Source: Ilumatobacteraceae bacterium (lineage in GTDB: Bacteria; Actinomycetota; Acidimicrobiia; Acidimicrobiales; Ilumatobacteraceae). From it: 64,000 nucleotides of DNA. The position numbers and the translations under genes were made by a program. Numbering within the stretch: position 1 is the first letter of the stretch; every line of letters begins with the position of its first letter. Location: NCBI GenBank assembly GCA_022843125.1, contig JALHOG010000016.1, forward strand, positions 1 through 64,000, read 5' to 3'. Below, in pieces: positions 8,800-17,874 of the stretch. The notes beneath the pieces are model-generated. The model was not told where the DNA came from. It saw only the letters and a program-made list of their open reading frames with translations, and ran no database searches.

Positions 8800-10002
8800 A
8801 TGGACGAAGTGACCTTCTTGGACGAGGCCCGACGGTTTCTCGACCAGCACGCGACGGTGCGTGTCGACGACAGCCTCGCGTGGGGCAACGGTGACGACCG
8901 GGTCGGCGGCCGCCGTGCCCGCTCGTCGGAAGCGGTGCTCGAGGAGGTCGCCACGGCGAAGCGGTGGAAGGCGTTGGAGTTCGACGCCGGCTTCGGCTGG
9001 ATCACCGGGCCCGTCGAGTACGGCGGGCGCGGGTTGTCCGCGGGGCACGATCGTCTCTACAAAGAGCTCAGGTCCGGATACGACGTCCCCGATCTGGCGT
9101 CGTTCACGATCAGCCTGGGGATGGTGTGCCCCACGCTCATCGCCCACGGCACCGACGAGGTCCGCGATCGCTACGTTCGCCGACTGCACCGCGGCGAGCT
9201 GATCGCCTGCCAACTCTTCAGCGAACCGGGCGCCGGGTCCGACCTGGCGAGCGTCGCCACCCGTGCAGTCCGCGACGGCGACGAGTGGGTCGTCGACGGA
9301 CAGAAGGTGTGGACCTCCGGGGCGCACTACACCGACATCGGCGAGGTCCTCTGCCGTACCGATCCCGACGCACCGAAGCACAAGGGGTTGACCGCGTTCG
9401 TCGTCGACATGAAGGCACCCGGTGTCACGATCCGGCCTCTGAAGATGATGAATGGGGGCGCCGAGTTCAACGAGGTGTTCCTCGACGGTGTCCGGATCCA
9501 CGACAGCCATCGCCTCGGTGCGGTCGACGACGGGTGGCGCACGGCCCTGACGACGCTGATGAGCGAGCGTTCGCTCGGCGCCGGACGCGACGTCTTCGGG
9601 GTCGAGCGCGCGATCGAGATGCTGCGGCTCGCGATCGTGCATCTCGGGCTGGCCGACGATCCGATCGTCCGACAGCGCTTCGCCGAGGTCTACATCATGG
9701 CCAAGACGATCGGGTACAACGGGCTGCGGGCCGACGAACGCCGGCGTGCGGGGGTGCCGCCGGGCCCGCTCGAGTCGATCTTCAAGCTCGCGAACACCAA
9801 CACGCTGACGGCGATCGCGTCGCTGGCCTCGCACGTGGTCGGTGTCGCGATGACCGCCGACTCCGGGGCATGGGGCACCTTCAGCTGGTCCGAGTTCGTG
9901 TCGTCGACGCCCGGCACGCGAATCGCGGCGGGCACCGACGAGATCATGCGCAACATCCTCGGCGAGCGCGTGCTCGGCCTCCCGAAAGAACCGGTCGGGT
10001 GA
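8800..10002 (+). CDS. Acyl-CoA dehydrogenase (FadE-like)
   Basis: This 400-residue flavoprotein has the FAD/substrate motif CQLFSEPGAGSDLAS, then VDGQKVWTSGA, and the C-terminal GTRIAAGTDEIMRNILGERVLGLP segment typical of acyl-CoA dehydrogenases. I chose the ATG at 8800 because GGAAG ends 8 bases upstream; a GTG at 8791 would have no usable spacing. It overlaps the next gene, an acyl-CoA ligase, by GTGA, so the two are translationally coupled. The likely role is alpha,beta-dehydrogenation of the acyl-CoA that the ligase makes. Confidence 0.93.
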   Translation: MDEVTFLDEARRFLDQHATVRVDDSLAWGNGDDRVGGRRARSSEAVLEEVATAKRWKALEFDAGFGWITGPVEYGGRGLSAGHDRLYKELRSGYDVPDLASFTISLGMVCPTLIAHGTDEVRDRYVRRLHRGELIACQLFSEPGAGSDLASVATRAVRDGDEWVVDGQKVWTSGAHYTDIGEVLCRTDPDAPKHKGLTAFVVDMKAPGVTIRPLKMMNGGAEFNEVFLDGVRIHDSHRLGAVDDGWRTALTTLMSERSLGAGRDVFGVERAIEMLRLAIVHLGLADDPIVRQRFAEVYIMAKTIGYNGLRADERRRAGVPPGPLESIFKLANTNTLTAIASLASHVVGVAMTADSGAWGTFSWSEFVSSTPGTRIAAGTDEIMRNILGERVLGLPKEPVG

Positions 10003-11549
10003 GCGACGCGCTCGGATTCTGGCGGATCGCCGAGGCAGATCCGGACCGGTTGGCGATCGTCGACGCCGACGGGACGACGACCACGTACGGGGCATTGCTC
10101 CGCCGGTCGCGGAGTGTTGCGGCAGCGTTCGCGAAGCTCGGCATCGACCCCGGCGACCATGTCGCCTTCATGCTGCCGAACCACTCGTCGTTCTTCGAGG
10201 TGCTGCTGGCAGCGCTCGAGAGCGGCCTGGTGCTGACGCCGGTGAACTCGCACCTCGCGGCGGCGGAGGTTGCCCACGTCCTGTCCGACAGCGATGCCCG
10301 GGCGTTCGTGTCGAGCGAGAGTCTTGCTGACGTCGCGCGGAACGCGGCCGAGGCGGCCGGCATCCCTGCCGACCGACGCTTCGCCGTCGTGTCCGTCGAC
10401 GGCTTCCGCCCCTACTCGGACCTCGTCGGTCTCGACGCAGGCCCGCCGACATCCCGGCTCGCCGGTGCGACGATGATGTACACGTCGGGCACCACCGGCA
10501 AGCCCAAGGGCGTGAAGCGGGCGACGATCGGCGGCGACCCCGACGAGGTGTTCGGCGGGATCGCCGCGATCACGTGCCGCGGCTTCGGCGTTCCCGTCGG
10601 GCCACATGGTCACCTGGTGTGCGGCCCGCTCTACCACGCCGGCCCGTTCGTCGGCGCGCTCAACTCGCTCCAGGTGGGCGGCACGATCGTGCTGATGGAC
10701 AAGTGGACGCCCGAGGGGTGTCTCGCCCTCATCGAGCAGTACCGGATCGAGAGCACCCAGATGGTGCCCACCATGTTCCACCGGCTGCTCAACCTGCCCG
10801 ACGACGTCCGCGCGGCAGCCGATGTGTCGTCGATCAAGAGCGTGTTCCACACCGGTGCCCCGTGCCCCGTCGCAGTCAAGCAGCAGATGATGGACTGGTG
10901 GGGACCCGTCGTCTACGAGACGTACGGAGGGACCGAGAGCGCGGCGACCATCGCCCGACCGCAACGCTGGTTGGAGCGGCCCGGCACCGTCGGCCGTGCG
11001 ATCCACGGCGTGACCCTGCACATCCTCGATGCCGACGGCGGCGAGCTGCCGGCCGGCGAGCTGGGGGAGATCTGGATCGACTCGACGATCAGCCAGTCCG
11101 AGTACTACAAGGACGCCGAGAAGTCATCGAGCATCCGCCGAGGCCGGATGCTCACACTCGGCGACGTCGGGTATCTCGACGCGGACGGCTACCTCTTCCT
11201 GCGCGACCGCAAGATCGACATGATCATCTCCGGTGGGGCGAACATCTATCCCGCCGAGGTCGAGGCAGCGCTGCTCGCCGACGAGCGGATCGCCGACGCC
11301 ACGGTCATCGGCGTGCCCGATGACGAGTGGGGCGAGCAGGTCAAGGCGATCGTGGAACTGCGGCCCGGCATCCCGGCCGACGAGTCGATCGCTGGATCGA
11401 TCATCGCCGGGTGCCGAGAGCGGATCGCCACCTACAAGTGCCCTCGCACGGTCGACTTCGTCGATGCCCTCCCGCGCCTCCCGAACGGCAAGATCGAGAA
11501 GCGACGGCTCCGCGAGCCCTACTGGGCGGGGCGCGACAGCGCCATCTGA
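9999..11549 (+). CDS. AMP-dependent acyl-CoA synthetase
   Basis: This 516-residue protein starts at a GTG overlapping the previous stop codon by 4 bases. The adenylation motif is MMYTSGTTGKPKGV, followed by YETYGGTES, a LDADGYLFLRDRKIDMIISGGANIYPAEVE hinge (two parts, read as separate motifs) and a LPNGKIEKR C-terminal lysine motif. It closely resembles the ligase at 58320-59861; both end in REPYW. It likely activates a bulky carboxylic acid. It converges on a SnoaL-like gene 19 bases away. Confidence 0.92.
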   Translation: MSDALGFWRIAEADPDRLAIVDADGTTTTYGALLRRSRSVAAAFAKLGIDPGDHVAFMLPNHSSFFEVLLAALESGLVLTPVNSHLAAAEVAHVLSDSDARAFVSSESLADVARNAAEAAGIPADRRFAVVSVDGFRPYSDLVGLDAGPPTSRLAGATMMYTSGTTGKPKGVKRATIGGDPDEVFGGIAAITCRGFGVPVGPHGHLVCGPLYHAGPFVGALNSLQVGGTIVLMDKWTPEGCLALIEQYRIESTQMVPTMFHRLLNLPDDVRAAADVSSIKSVFHTGAPCPVAVKQQMMDWWGPVVYETYGGTESAATIARPQRWLERPGTVGRAIHGVTLHILDADGGELPAGELGEIWIDSTISQSEYYKDAEKSSSIRRGRMLTLGDVGYLDADGYLFLRDRKIDMIISGGANIYPAEVEAALLADERIADATVIGVPDDEWGEQVKAIVELRPGIPADESIAGSIIAGCRERIATYKCPRTVDFVDALPRLPNGKIEKRRLREPYWAGRDSAI

Positions 11550-11568
11550 GTTGGTGACATCGCCCGTG

Positions 11569-12060
11569 TCACGTATCGGATCCGGGTGCCTCGTCCCAGA
11601 AGCGTCGCCACGAATCCCACGAAGCCGGAAGCGCGGATGGTTCGTCGGCGAGCGTTCGGACACCGCCGGACTCGCGGTACCAGAACCTCGGCGCACGGCT
11701 CCGAAATCGCCACTGCTCGTCCTCGCGGACGTACTCGTCGTGGTATGCGAACTGGAGGATGTTCCAGACCTCGGTCGCGAGGTCCTCCTGCTCGGCCCGG
11801 CAGTAGACGACGCCGGTTGCGGAGTTCGCCGAGTGGACATCGATCACCTGCGTCCCGATCGTGTGGACGCTGCGCCCGAACCGTCGCCAGATGTGGGCGT
11901 AGAACGAACGGGCGCCGTCCGGCCCTGTTCCGTGCCGCCCGAACTCGGCGTCGGCCGAGAACAGCTCGCTGATCGACGCGACGTCACGCTGATCGAGCGC
12001 GAGCGCGTATCGATGGGTGATCGCCCGGATCTGGGCGTCGGCGAGCAGCCAGTCGTTCAT
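11569..12060 (-). CDS. SnoaL-like/NTF2-fold protein
   Basis: The protein is 163 residues with the N-terminal pattern ADAQIRAITHRYALALDQRDVASISELF-SADAEF (two halves), typical of the nuclear-transport-factor-2/SnoaL-like superfamily, whose cone-shaped pocket hosts isomerases, hydratases and dehydratases. Specific catalytic residues cannot be assigned. GGGAG lies 7 bases before the ATG. It is divergent, by only 29 bases, from a second SnoaL-like gene. Confidence 0.8.
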   Translation of the reverse strand: MNDWLLADAQIRAITHRYALALDQRDVASISELFSADAEFGRHGTGPDGARSFYAHIWRRFGRSVHTIGTQVIDVHSANSATGVVYCRAEQEDLATEVWNILQFAYHDEYVREDEQWRFRSRAPRFWYRESGGVRTLADEPSALPASWDSWRRFWDEAPGSDT

Positions 12061-12089
12061 GATTCGTCTCCCGAGAGATAGGAACTGAG

Positions 12090-12479
12090 ATGGAACCCGA
12101 CCGTGATCCCGTGGGTGCAGCCACGATCGAGCAACTCCTGGCGCGATACGCGCATGGTGTCGACGACCGTCGATTCGACGACGTCGGCCGACTGTTCGCG
12201 GTGGACGCGCGCCTCGTCGTGGGACGCCACACGTTCGCCGGCCGTGACGAGATCGTCGCCACGCTGACGGCTGCGGCTGCGTCCAGCGAGCCCGGCAAGC
12301 ACGTCTGCGCGAACGTCGACATCGAGGTGGACGGTGACCGGGCGACGGTCGCGAGCGACTTCGTGATGATCGCCGCCGACCGGACGGTCGCGAGCGCCGG
12401 CCGCTACACCGACGAACTCGCGCGAGAGAACGGCCGATGGTGCTTCACGACCCGACAGATCCGGGCGACGATCAGATAG
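12090..12479 (+). CDS. SnoaL-like/NTF2-fold protein
   Basis: This 129-residue SnoaL-like protein carries the signature TIEQLLARYAHGVDDRRFDDVGRLFAVDA and the closing ENGRWCFTTRQI strand. A good AGGA site precedes the ATG. It is divergent from the 163-residue SnoaL-like gene, so the two ribosome-binding regions and any promoters share 29 bases. Such pairs often sit in steroid or terpenoid degradation loci as small isomerase/hydratase enzymes, but the substrate is not inferable here. Confidence 0.8.
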   Translation: MEPDRDPVGAATIEQLLARYAHGVDDRRFDDVGRLFAVDARLVVGRHTFAGRDEIVATLTAAAASSEPGKHVCANVDIEVDGDRATVASDFVMIAADRTVASAGRYTDELARENGRWCFTTRQIRATIR

Positions 12480-12514
12480 CAGCGACGGAGCGATCCAAAG
12501 ACGCTATCGGTATA

Positions 12515-12531
12515 GGCGGCGCAGGGCCGCC
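12515..12531. terminator. Short GC hairpin between convergent genes
   Basis: GGCGGC-GCAGG-GCCGCC forms a 6-bp stem with a 5-base loop between the SnoaL-like gene (ends 12479) and the GntR gene (ends 12533). There is no T-run, so a terminator role is only suggested by position. Confidence 0.35.
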
Positions 12532-12532
12532 C

Positions 12533-13243
12533 TCACGACAGGTGGGCTTCGTCGGTGTACTCGCCGAGGGCATCGAGGTGGGCGCGCATGCGGTGCCGGG
12601 CAACGGCGACGTCGCCGAGCACCACGGCCTCGGCGATCGCCCGGTGCGCACGGTGGATCTCGGTCTGCAACGAGGGCACCTCGTCCGGGTTCGGGTCGGT
12701 GGCGCTGGTGGAGAGCCGGGCGAGCACGGGGACGAACAGCGCGAAGGCCTGGTTGCCGCTCAGGTTCGCGAGCAGCGTGTGGAACGTCTCGAACCCGTCG
12801 CGTGGCGCACCCGATTCGGCGTGGACGAGCTCGGCTTCCTGCTCGATGTAGTCGCGGATGCGGCGGATCTTCTCCTCGTCGATCCCGGCGAGGAGCGAAT
12901 CGAGGCACGCGAGCTCGATGGCCAGGCGGGCTTCGGCAACGTGCAACGGCTTGACGCCGCTGTAGACGAGGAACCGTTCGGCCGCGGCGACGACCGGGTC
13001 GGGGTTCGGCGCCACCACGATCAGGCCGCCGCCCGGGCCGCGGCGGGTCCTGGCCACGCCGCTCATCTCGAGGATCCGGAACGCCTCGCGGATCACCGGA
13101 CGGCTGGCGCCGAAACGCTCGGCGAGCGTCTCCTCGGAGCCGACCAGCTCCCCGACGGCGAGTTCGCGCGCGAGCACGGCGCGTTCGATCTCCGATGCGA
13201 TGCTGTCGGCACGAGTCCGGCCACGGGCTGCGCTCGGGCTCAC
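12533..13243 (-). CDS. GntR/FadR-subfamily transcriptional regulator
   Basis: This 236-residue protein has an N-terminal winged HTH (ETLAERFGASRPVIREAFRILEMSGV followed by a Gly-rich wing, GPGGG) and an all-helical FCD effector domain from about residue 85. It starts at GTG. It is divergent from the two acyl-CoA dehydrogenase pairs, which makes them its likely targets; FCD-type GntR proteins respond to organic acids or acyl-CoA. Three tandem 9-base near-repeats lie directly upstream of its start. Confidence 0.9.
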   Translation of the reverse strand: MSPSAARGRTRADSIASEIERAVLARELAVGELVGSEETLAERFGASRPVIREAFRILEMSGVARTRRGPGGGLIVVAPNPDPVVAAAERFLVYSGVKPLHVAEARLAIELACLDSLLAGIDEEKIRRIRDYIEQEAELVHAESGAPRDGFETFHTLLANLSGNQAFALFVPVLARLSTSATDPNPDEVPSLQTEIHRAHRAIAEAVVLGDVAVARHRMRAHLDALGEYTDEAHLS

Positions 13244-13270
13244 GTCTCACACTCCTGGTCGTCGCCGGGA

Positions 13271-13366
13271 ATCACGGGGATCACGGGCTTCACGGTCGTC
13301 GCTGCACGTTACCCGAGCGGCCGTGCCGCGGTGGCGTTGCGGCGATCGAGCACATTCCGTTAATCT
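13271..13366. promoter_or_regulatory. GntR/acyl-CoA dehydrogenase intergenic control region
   Basis: Three tandem 9-mers, ATCACGGGG, ATCACGGGC and TTCACGGTC, occupy 13271-13297. TTGCGG (13337-13342) and TAATCT (13361-13366), 18 bases apart, form a plausible plus-strand promoter for the dehydrogenase operon. The -10 is fused to the 9-mer ATTCCGTTA (13354-13362), which recurs at 15723-15731 and 30096-30104 on the opposite strand. Confidence 0.45.
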
Positions 13367-13399
13367 TTCTCTCGGCGATGAGGGAGTGAGGGGCCACGG

Positions 13400-14590
13400 A
13401 TGTTCGACGACGATGCCGACCTGCAGGCATTCAGGCTCCGCTACCGCGAGTTCCTCCACGAGTTCGCGCCGCATGGATGGCGGGCGCACGCAACCACCAC
13501 CGATGCGACGCTGGACATCCAGCGATCGTGGCTGAGGACCTTGGCCGCACACGGATGGGCGGCACCGCACTGGCCCGCCGAGTACGGGGGAATGGACGCC
13601 ACGCTGGCCGAACAGATCGTGATGCAGCAGGAGAACTCCCGAGCGGGTGCCCCCGCCGTCACCATGTTCGGGATGGCACTCGTCCATGCTGCGGCGACGC
13701 TGCTCGAGTTCGGCTCGGAGGAGCAACGCCGGCGTCACCTGCCGCACATCCTCCAGGGCGACGAGATCTGGTGTCAGGGGTTCTCCGAGCCTGGTGCCGG
13801 GTCAGACCTCGCCGCGCTCTCGACCCGAGCGGTCCGCGACGGCGACCGGTACATCGTCAACGGGCAGAAGATCTGGTCGAGCGGCGCCGATCGGGCCGAC
13901 CGGTGCCTGCTCCTGTGCCGGACCGATCCCGACGTCCCCAAGCATCAGGGGATCACCTTCTTGCTGCTCGACCTGCGCAGCCCGGGGATCGAGATCCGAC
14001 CGATCGTCTCGCTGCTCGGCTCCGGCGAGTTCTGCGAGGTCTTCATGACCGACGTCGTCGTCCCGGTGACCGATCGGGTCGGTGAGGAGAACGAGGGCTG
14101 GCACATCTGTCAGACGACGTTGTCGACCGAACGTGGCCCGTACCTGCTCCCGGTCGTCAACAAGCTGCGCGACGAGTGCGCTGCGATGTGGACGATGGCG
14201 GAAGCCATCGGCACCGATCATGCCGCGCAGGTGGCGGCCGGCTTCCACGCCGAGGTCGCGATCCTCAGCGAGTTGATCGACCGGACGTTGCTGCAGGCCG
14301 CGTTCGGCAAGAGCGGCAACGAGTCCTCGATCCTCAAGGTGTACTACTCGGAGTTGTCGCAACGACTGACGACGGCCGCGCTCGAGATGGCAGGGCTCGA
14401 TGCCCAGCTCGCCTGGACCGAGGCGTTCGATCTGAACTCCGACACCTTCGACGGCAGTTGGGGGCTGAGCCACTACTGGAGCTGGTCGTGGACGATCGCC
14501 GGTGGCAGCAACGAGATCCAGCGCAACATCATCGGTGAGCGCGTGCTCGGGCTGCCCCGAGAGCCTCGACCCGAGGCGAGGAGGTCATGA
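13400..14590 (+). CDS. Acyl-CoA dehydrogenase, alpha-type subunit
   Basis: This 396-residue protein has the full dehydrogenase signature: CQGFSEPGAGSDLAALS, VNGQKIWSSGAD and a C-terminal GGSNEIQRNIIGERVLGLPRE. It overlaps the following shorter dehydrogenase gene at TGATG. An adjacent full-length and short acyl-CoA dehydrogenase pair matches the alpha2beta2 FadE enzymes described for steroid side-chain and ring degradation in mycobacteria and rhodococci. The ribosome site GAGGGAGTGAGGGG precedes the ATG. Confidence 0.93.
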   Translation: MFDDDADLQAFRLRYREFLHEFAPHGWRAHATTTDATLDIQRSWLRTLAAHGWAAPHWPAEYGGMDATLAEQIVMQQENSRAGAPAVTMFGMALVHAAATLLEFGSEEQRRRHLPHILQGDEIWCQGFSEPGAGSDLAALSTRAVRDGDRYIVNGQKIWSSGADRADRCLLLCRTDPDVPKHQGITFLLLDLRSPGIEIRPIVSLLGSGEFCEVFMTDVVVPVTDRVGEENEGWHICQTTLSTERGPYLLPVVNKLRDECAAMWTMAEAIGTDHAAQVAAGFHAEVAILSELIDRTLLQAAFGKSGNESSILKVYYSELSQRLTTAALEMAGLDAQLAWTEAFDLNSDTFDGSWGLSHYWSWSWTIAGGSNEIQRNIIGERVLGLPREPRPEARRS

Positions 14591-15711
14591 TGGAGCCGAA
14601 CGACGAGCTCGCCGACGAACTGCGAGCGTCCACGCGCAAGGCACTCGACGACCGGATGCCGACCTCGGTGCTCCGGGGCGTCATCGACACCGACGATCGG
14701 TTCGACCGTGGCCTGTACGCGCTCGCTGCGGACCTCGGTTGGCTCGGGCTGACGTTGCCCGAGTCGGTCGGCGGCGTCGGCGGGACGTGGCACGAGCTCG
14801 CCGTGGTGATCGAGGAACTGGGCCGTTCGATGGCGCCGCTGCCGGTCGTGTCGAGCGTGGTCCTCGGGGCGGGAGCGGTCCTGCTCGCCGGCGACGACGA
14901 CCAGCAGCAGCGGCTCCTCCCCGACCTCGCGGGCGGCCGAACGATCGCGACGGCCGCGCTCACGGCGGCGTCGGGCCGTCCGGCCGACGGGTTGACCGCT
15001 CGACTCGAGCGGCGCGACGGCGCCGTCGTGCTCAGCGGCGTCTCCGGGTTCGTCACCGATGCGCACCTCGCGACGTGGATGGTCGTCGCCGCTGTCGACG
15101 GCGCGGACGTGGGGTTGGTCGTCGTCGATGCGGCCGCGCCCGGAGTTCGCATCGAGCGCCTCGACACCACCGACGTGACGCGGCGCCTGGCGCACGTGCA
15201 CTTCGACGGCGTCGTGATCGAAGCGGTCGACGTGCTCGGAGGCGGCGACAACGTCGAGATGCGCCGCGAGCTGCTGCGCCGCGCCGGTGTCGCAATCGCC
15301 CTCGACTCGGTCGGTGGCCTCGGGCGTGTCGTCGAGACCACCGTCGAGTACGTCGCCGAACGCGAGCAGTTCGGGCGCAAGGTCGGTTCGTTCCAGGCGG
15401 TCAAGCACCACTGCGCGAACCTCCTGATCCTGAGCGAGACATCGCGCGTCGCGGCGCGAGCCGCCGCCGATGGCATCGGCGGCGCCAGGTGGCCGGAGTG
15501 GGCGGCCGTCGCGTCGTCGTACTGCGGTGACGCGTACACCGAGGCGACGCGCATCGCGGTGCAGTGCTTCGGCGGGGTCGGGTTCACGTGGGAGTACGAC
15601 ATCCACTTCTTCATGAAGCGGGCTCGCCTGAGCCAGCAGCTGTTCGGCAATCCGACACACCACCGGCAACTGCTGGTCGACGAGCTCCGGTTCGCGACGC
15701 CGGTGGGCTGA
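14590..15711 (+). CDS. Acyl-CoA dehydrogenase, beta-type subunit
   Basis: This 373-residue partner has ACAD helices and the C-terminal YDIHFFMKRA segment, but its central region lacks a clear SEPGAGSD loop, as expected for the non-catalytic or half-site beta subunit of alpha2beta2 dehydrogenases. AGGAGG is 5 bases before the ATG at 14590; an ATG at 14587 would leave only 2. It forms an operon with the alpha subunit. Heteromer formation is inferred from pairing and family precedent. Confidence 0.9.
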   Translation: MEPNDELADELRASTRKALDDRMPTSVLRGVIDTDDRFDRGLYALAADLGWLGLTLPESVGGVGGTWHELAVVIEELGRSMAPLPVVSSVVLGAGAVLLAGDDDQQQRLLPDLAGGRTIATAALTAASGRPADGLTARLERRDGAVVLSGVSGFVTDAHLATWMVVAAVDGADVGLVVVDAAAPGVRIERLDTTDVTRRLAHVHFDGVVIEAVDVLGGGDNVEMRRELLRRAGVAIALDSVGGLGRVVETTVEYVAEREQFGRKVGSFQAVKHHCANLLILSETSRVAARAAADGIGGARWPEWAAVASSYCGDAYTEATRIAVQCFGGVGFTWEYDIHFFMKRARLSQQLFGNPTHHRQLLVDELRFATPVG

Positions 15712-15722
15712 CCAAGTAGCGT

Positions 15723-15757
15723 TAACGGAATTACGACGTCCGGCACGGCACTGCCGG
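15723..15757. promoter_or_regulatory. Leader with TAACGGAAT site and hairpin
   Basis: TAACGGAAT (15723-15731) is the exact reverse complement of the site fused to the -10 box of the previous operon. Downstream, CCGGCA (15740-15745) and TGCCGG (15752-15757) can form a 6-bp hairpin ahead of the next dehydrogenase gene. Either attenuation of read-through or a separate promoter is possible. Confidence 0.35.
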
Positions 15758-15775
15758 TGGGAAACGAGGGCTGCG

Positions 15776-16909
15776 ATGCATTTCGACTTCTCTGATGACG
15801 AGCTGGCGTTCCGAAAGGAACTCAAGGAGTTCCTCGACGGTGAGCTGCCGGTCTATTTCGAGTTCTTCGACCTGCCGCCCGAGGAACGGGCCGAACGTTC
15901 GATGGCGTTCGTGCAATTGCTGTCCGAACGCGGCTGGCTGACCCCGGCGTGGCCCGTCGAGTACGGCGGGAGCGCCCAGGCGCCGTGGCAGCAGATGATC
16001 CTGGCCGAGGAGATGGTGGCGCACGGCGAGCCGCGCACCGGGCAGTACATGAACGTCAACTGGATCGGCCCCGCGATCATCCTTGCCGGCACCCCTGAGC
16101 AGAAGGCGTACCACCTCACGCGCATCAGCAAGGGCGACGTCCTGTGGTGCCAGGGCTTCTCCGAGCCCGATGCCGGGTCGGACCTCGCAGCCCTGCGCAC
16201 GACCGCCGTGCGCGACGGCGACGAGTACGTCATCAACGGGGAGAAGATCTGGACCTCGAACGCCGGCATCGCCGAGTTCTGCTTCCTCCTCGCCCGGACG
16301 AACGCCGAGGGCCGCAAGCAGGACGGCATCTCGATCTTCCTGGTGCCGGTCGCCACGCCCGGCATCGAGGTCGGCGACATCGAGTCGGTCCTCCATCCGG
16401 GAGCGTTCCACCACGTGCTGTTCACCGACGTCCGGGTGCCGGCGTCGTGCCGCCTCGGGCCCGAGAACGAAGGGTTCTCGATCGTGCGCACGCTGCTCGC
16501 CAACGAACGCACCGGCGTCGCCCGGTACCACCGCGCTGCCGGGTACCTGGACCGGATCGCCACCTGGTGCGCCGAGCGCGACCTGCTCGACGACTCCGCC
16601 GTCATCGAGACGCTCGCCAGCGCTCGGGCGGCATGCGAGGCGGCGCGCCTGCTCGTGTACCAGGTCTACGACGAGAAGACGCGAGGGCTCGACCCCGACG
16701 TCTCCGCGTGGGCATACCGAACGGCGGCCGTGCGCGCCGAGCGCGTCGTGAACGAGGCGGCGTTCACGCTGATGGGTGCCGAGGGCCTCGCGCGGCACTC
16801 GTTCGCCGACTCGCAGTTCGAGTGGGCGGTGACCGCCGGGGTCGCCGGCGGATCGTACGAGATGCAGTTGAACTCGCTCGCGCGGGTCCTGCTCGGGTCG
16901 AAGGGCTGA
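15776..16909 (+). CDS. Acyl-CoA dehydrogenase, alpha-type subunit (second pair)
   Basis: This 377-residue protein has the motifs CQGFSEPDAGSDLAALR, INGEKIWTSNAG and GVAGGSYEMQLNSLARVLLG near the C terminus. It begins MHFDFSDDELAFRKELKEFL, the usual ACAD helix 1. The 4-base gap to the next, shorter dehydrogenase gene again suggests an alpha/beta pair. With 13400-15711 this makes two heteromeric dehydrogenases in a row, perhaps for successive rounds of chain or ring oxidation. Confidence 0.93.
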   Translation: MHFDFSDDELAFRKELKEFLDGELPVYFEFFDLPPEERAERSMAFVQLLSERGWLTPAWPVEYGGSAQAPWQQMILAEEMVAHGEPRTGQYMNVNWIGPAIILAGTPEQKAYHLTRISKGDVLWCQGFSEPDAGSDLAALRTTAVRDGDEYVINGEKIWTSNAGIAEFCFLLARTNAEGRKQDGISIFLVPVATPGIEVGDIESVLHPGAFHHVLFTDVRVPASCRLGPENEGFSIVRTLLANERTGVARYHRAAGYLDRIATWCAERDLLDDSAVIETLASARAACEAARLLVYQVYDEKTRGLDPDVSAWAYRTAAVRAERVVNEAAFTLMGAEGLARHSFADSQFEWAVTAGVAGGSYEMQLNSLARVLLGSKG

Positions 16910-16913
16910 TCCG

Positions 16914-17840
16914 ATGGAGATGACGCTGTCACCCACCCAGCAGGCGGTGCTCGATGCCTGCACCACAGCCCTCGGCCGTGCCGCAGGGCCCGCTCGTGCG
17001 CGCGAGTTGCGGAGCGCGGGGGGTGCTGACGACCGACTCCTCACGCTGTTGGGCGAGGCCGGGTACCTGGATGTCGCGCTCGACGAGGAGTCGGGGCCGT
17101 TGACGGCCGTGCTGATCACCGAACTCGCTGCCAGGCACCTTGCTCTCGCTCCGGTCGGTGCGCGGTCGCTCGTGGCGCCCGCTGTCATCGCTGCTGAACA
17201 GCTCCCCGAGTTCGTCACGATCATGGACCTCGCCTTCGGTGGGCCGGTCCGGTACGCCGCGCAGAGCGAGGCACTGATCGTGCTCGACGGTCACGATGCC
17301 CGCCTGTTCACCGCGGCCGAGTACACGACGACCGCTGTCGAGACGCTGTTCGGCTATCCCCTGGCGCGCGTCGAGTTGCAGGGTGGGGGAGTCGACCTCG
17401 GCGCCGGGTCGGGTGATGTCGCCCGCCGGTGGTGGCGCGTCGCGATCGCTGCCGAGATCGCTGGCACGGCACGCGCGGCGCTCGATCTGACGATCGACCA
17501 CATGCAGGGTCGCGTCCAGTTCGGCAAGCCCCTGTCGGCCCTCCAGGCACTCCAGCACCGGGTGATCGAGACCCACGTTCTCATCGAAGGTGCCATGTGG
17601 ATGGCGCGCGAAGCCGCCTACCACGGTGCGCCGGCCGAGTCGTCGAGCTCGGCCGCGGTTGCTGCCGTCGAGGCGGCCGGCCGGACGCTGTTCGAGGTCC
17701 ACCAGCTGAGCGGTTCGATCGGCTTCACCGACGAGTACGACCTGACCTTGTCGTCGCTGCGGCTGCAGACGCTCCGCACGGAAGCCGGCGGCATGGCGGC
17801 GCACAGCCGAGCCCTTGTCGCGGGACGCTGGGGCGCGTGA
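16914..17840 (+). CDS. Acyl-CoA dehydrogenase, beta-type subunit (second pair)
   Basis: At 308 residues this is far shorter than a normal dehydrogenase (about 380). It keeps the C-terminal helical bundle (AGTARAALDLTIDHMQGRVQFGKP in two parts, then GSIGFTDEYDLTLS) but has a reduced middle beta domain, as in the beta chains of FadE heterotetramers. It should pair with the protein encoded 4 bases upstream. It is followed 34 bases later by an SMP-30-like gene on the same strand. Confidence 0.88.
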   Translation: MEMTLSPTQQAVLDACTTALGRAAGPARARELRSAGGADDRLLTLLGEAGYLDVALDEESGPLTAVLITELAARHLALAPVGARSLVAPAVIAAEQLPEFVTIMDLAFGGPVRYAAQSEALIVLDGHDARLFTAAEYTTTAVETLFGYPLARVELQGGGVDLGAGSGDVARRWWRVAIAAEIAGTARAALDLTIDHMQGRVQFGKPLSALQALQHRVIETHVLIEGAMWMAREAAYHGAPAESSSSAAVAAVEAAGRTLFEVHQLSGSIGFTDEYDLTLSSLRLQTLRTEAGGMAAHSRALVAGRWGA

Positions 17841-17874
17841 GCGGCGAGGTGCGAGCGCATCTGGTAGCGCCGTC

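Noticed and set aside
12504-13250. A 248-codon minus-strand frame overlapping the GntR gene
   Set aside because: Arg/Pro-rich shadow in another frame; the 12533-13243 frame carries the winged HTH and FCD domain.
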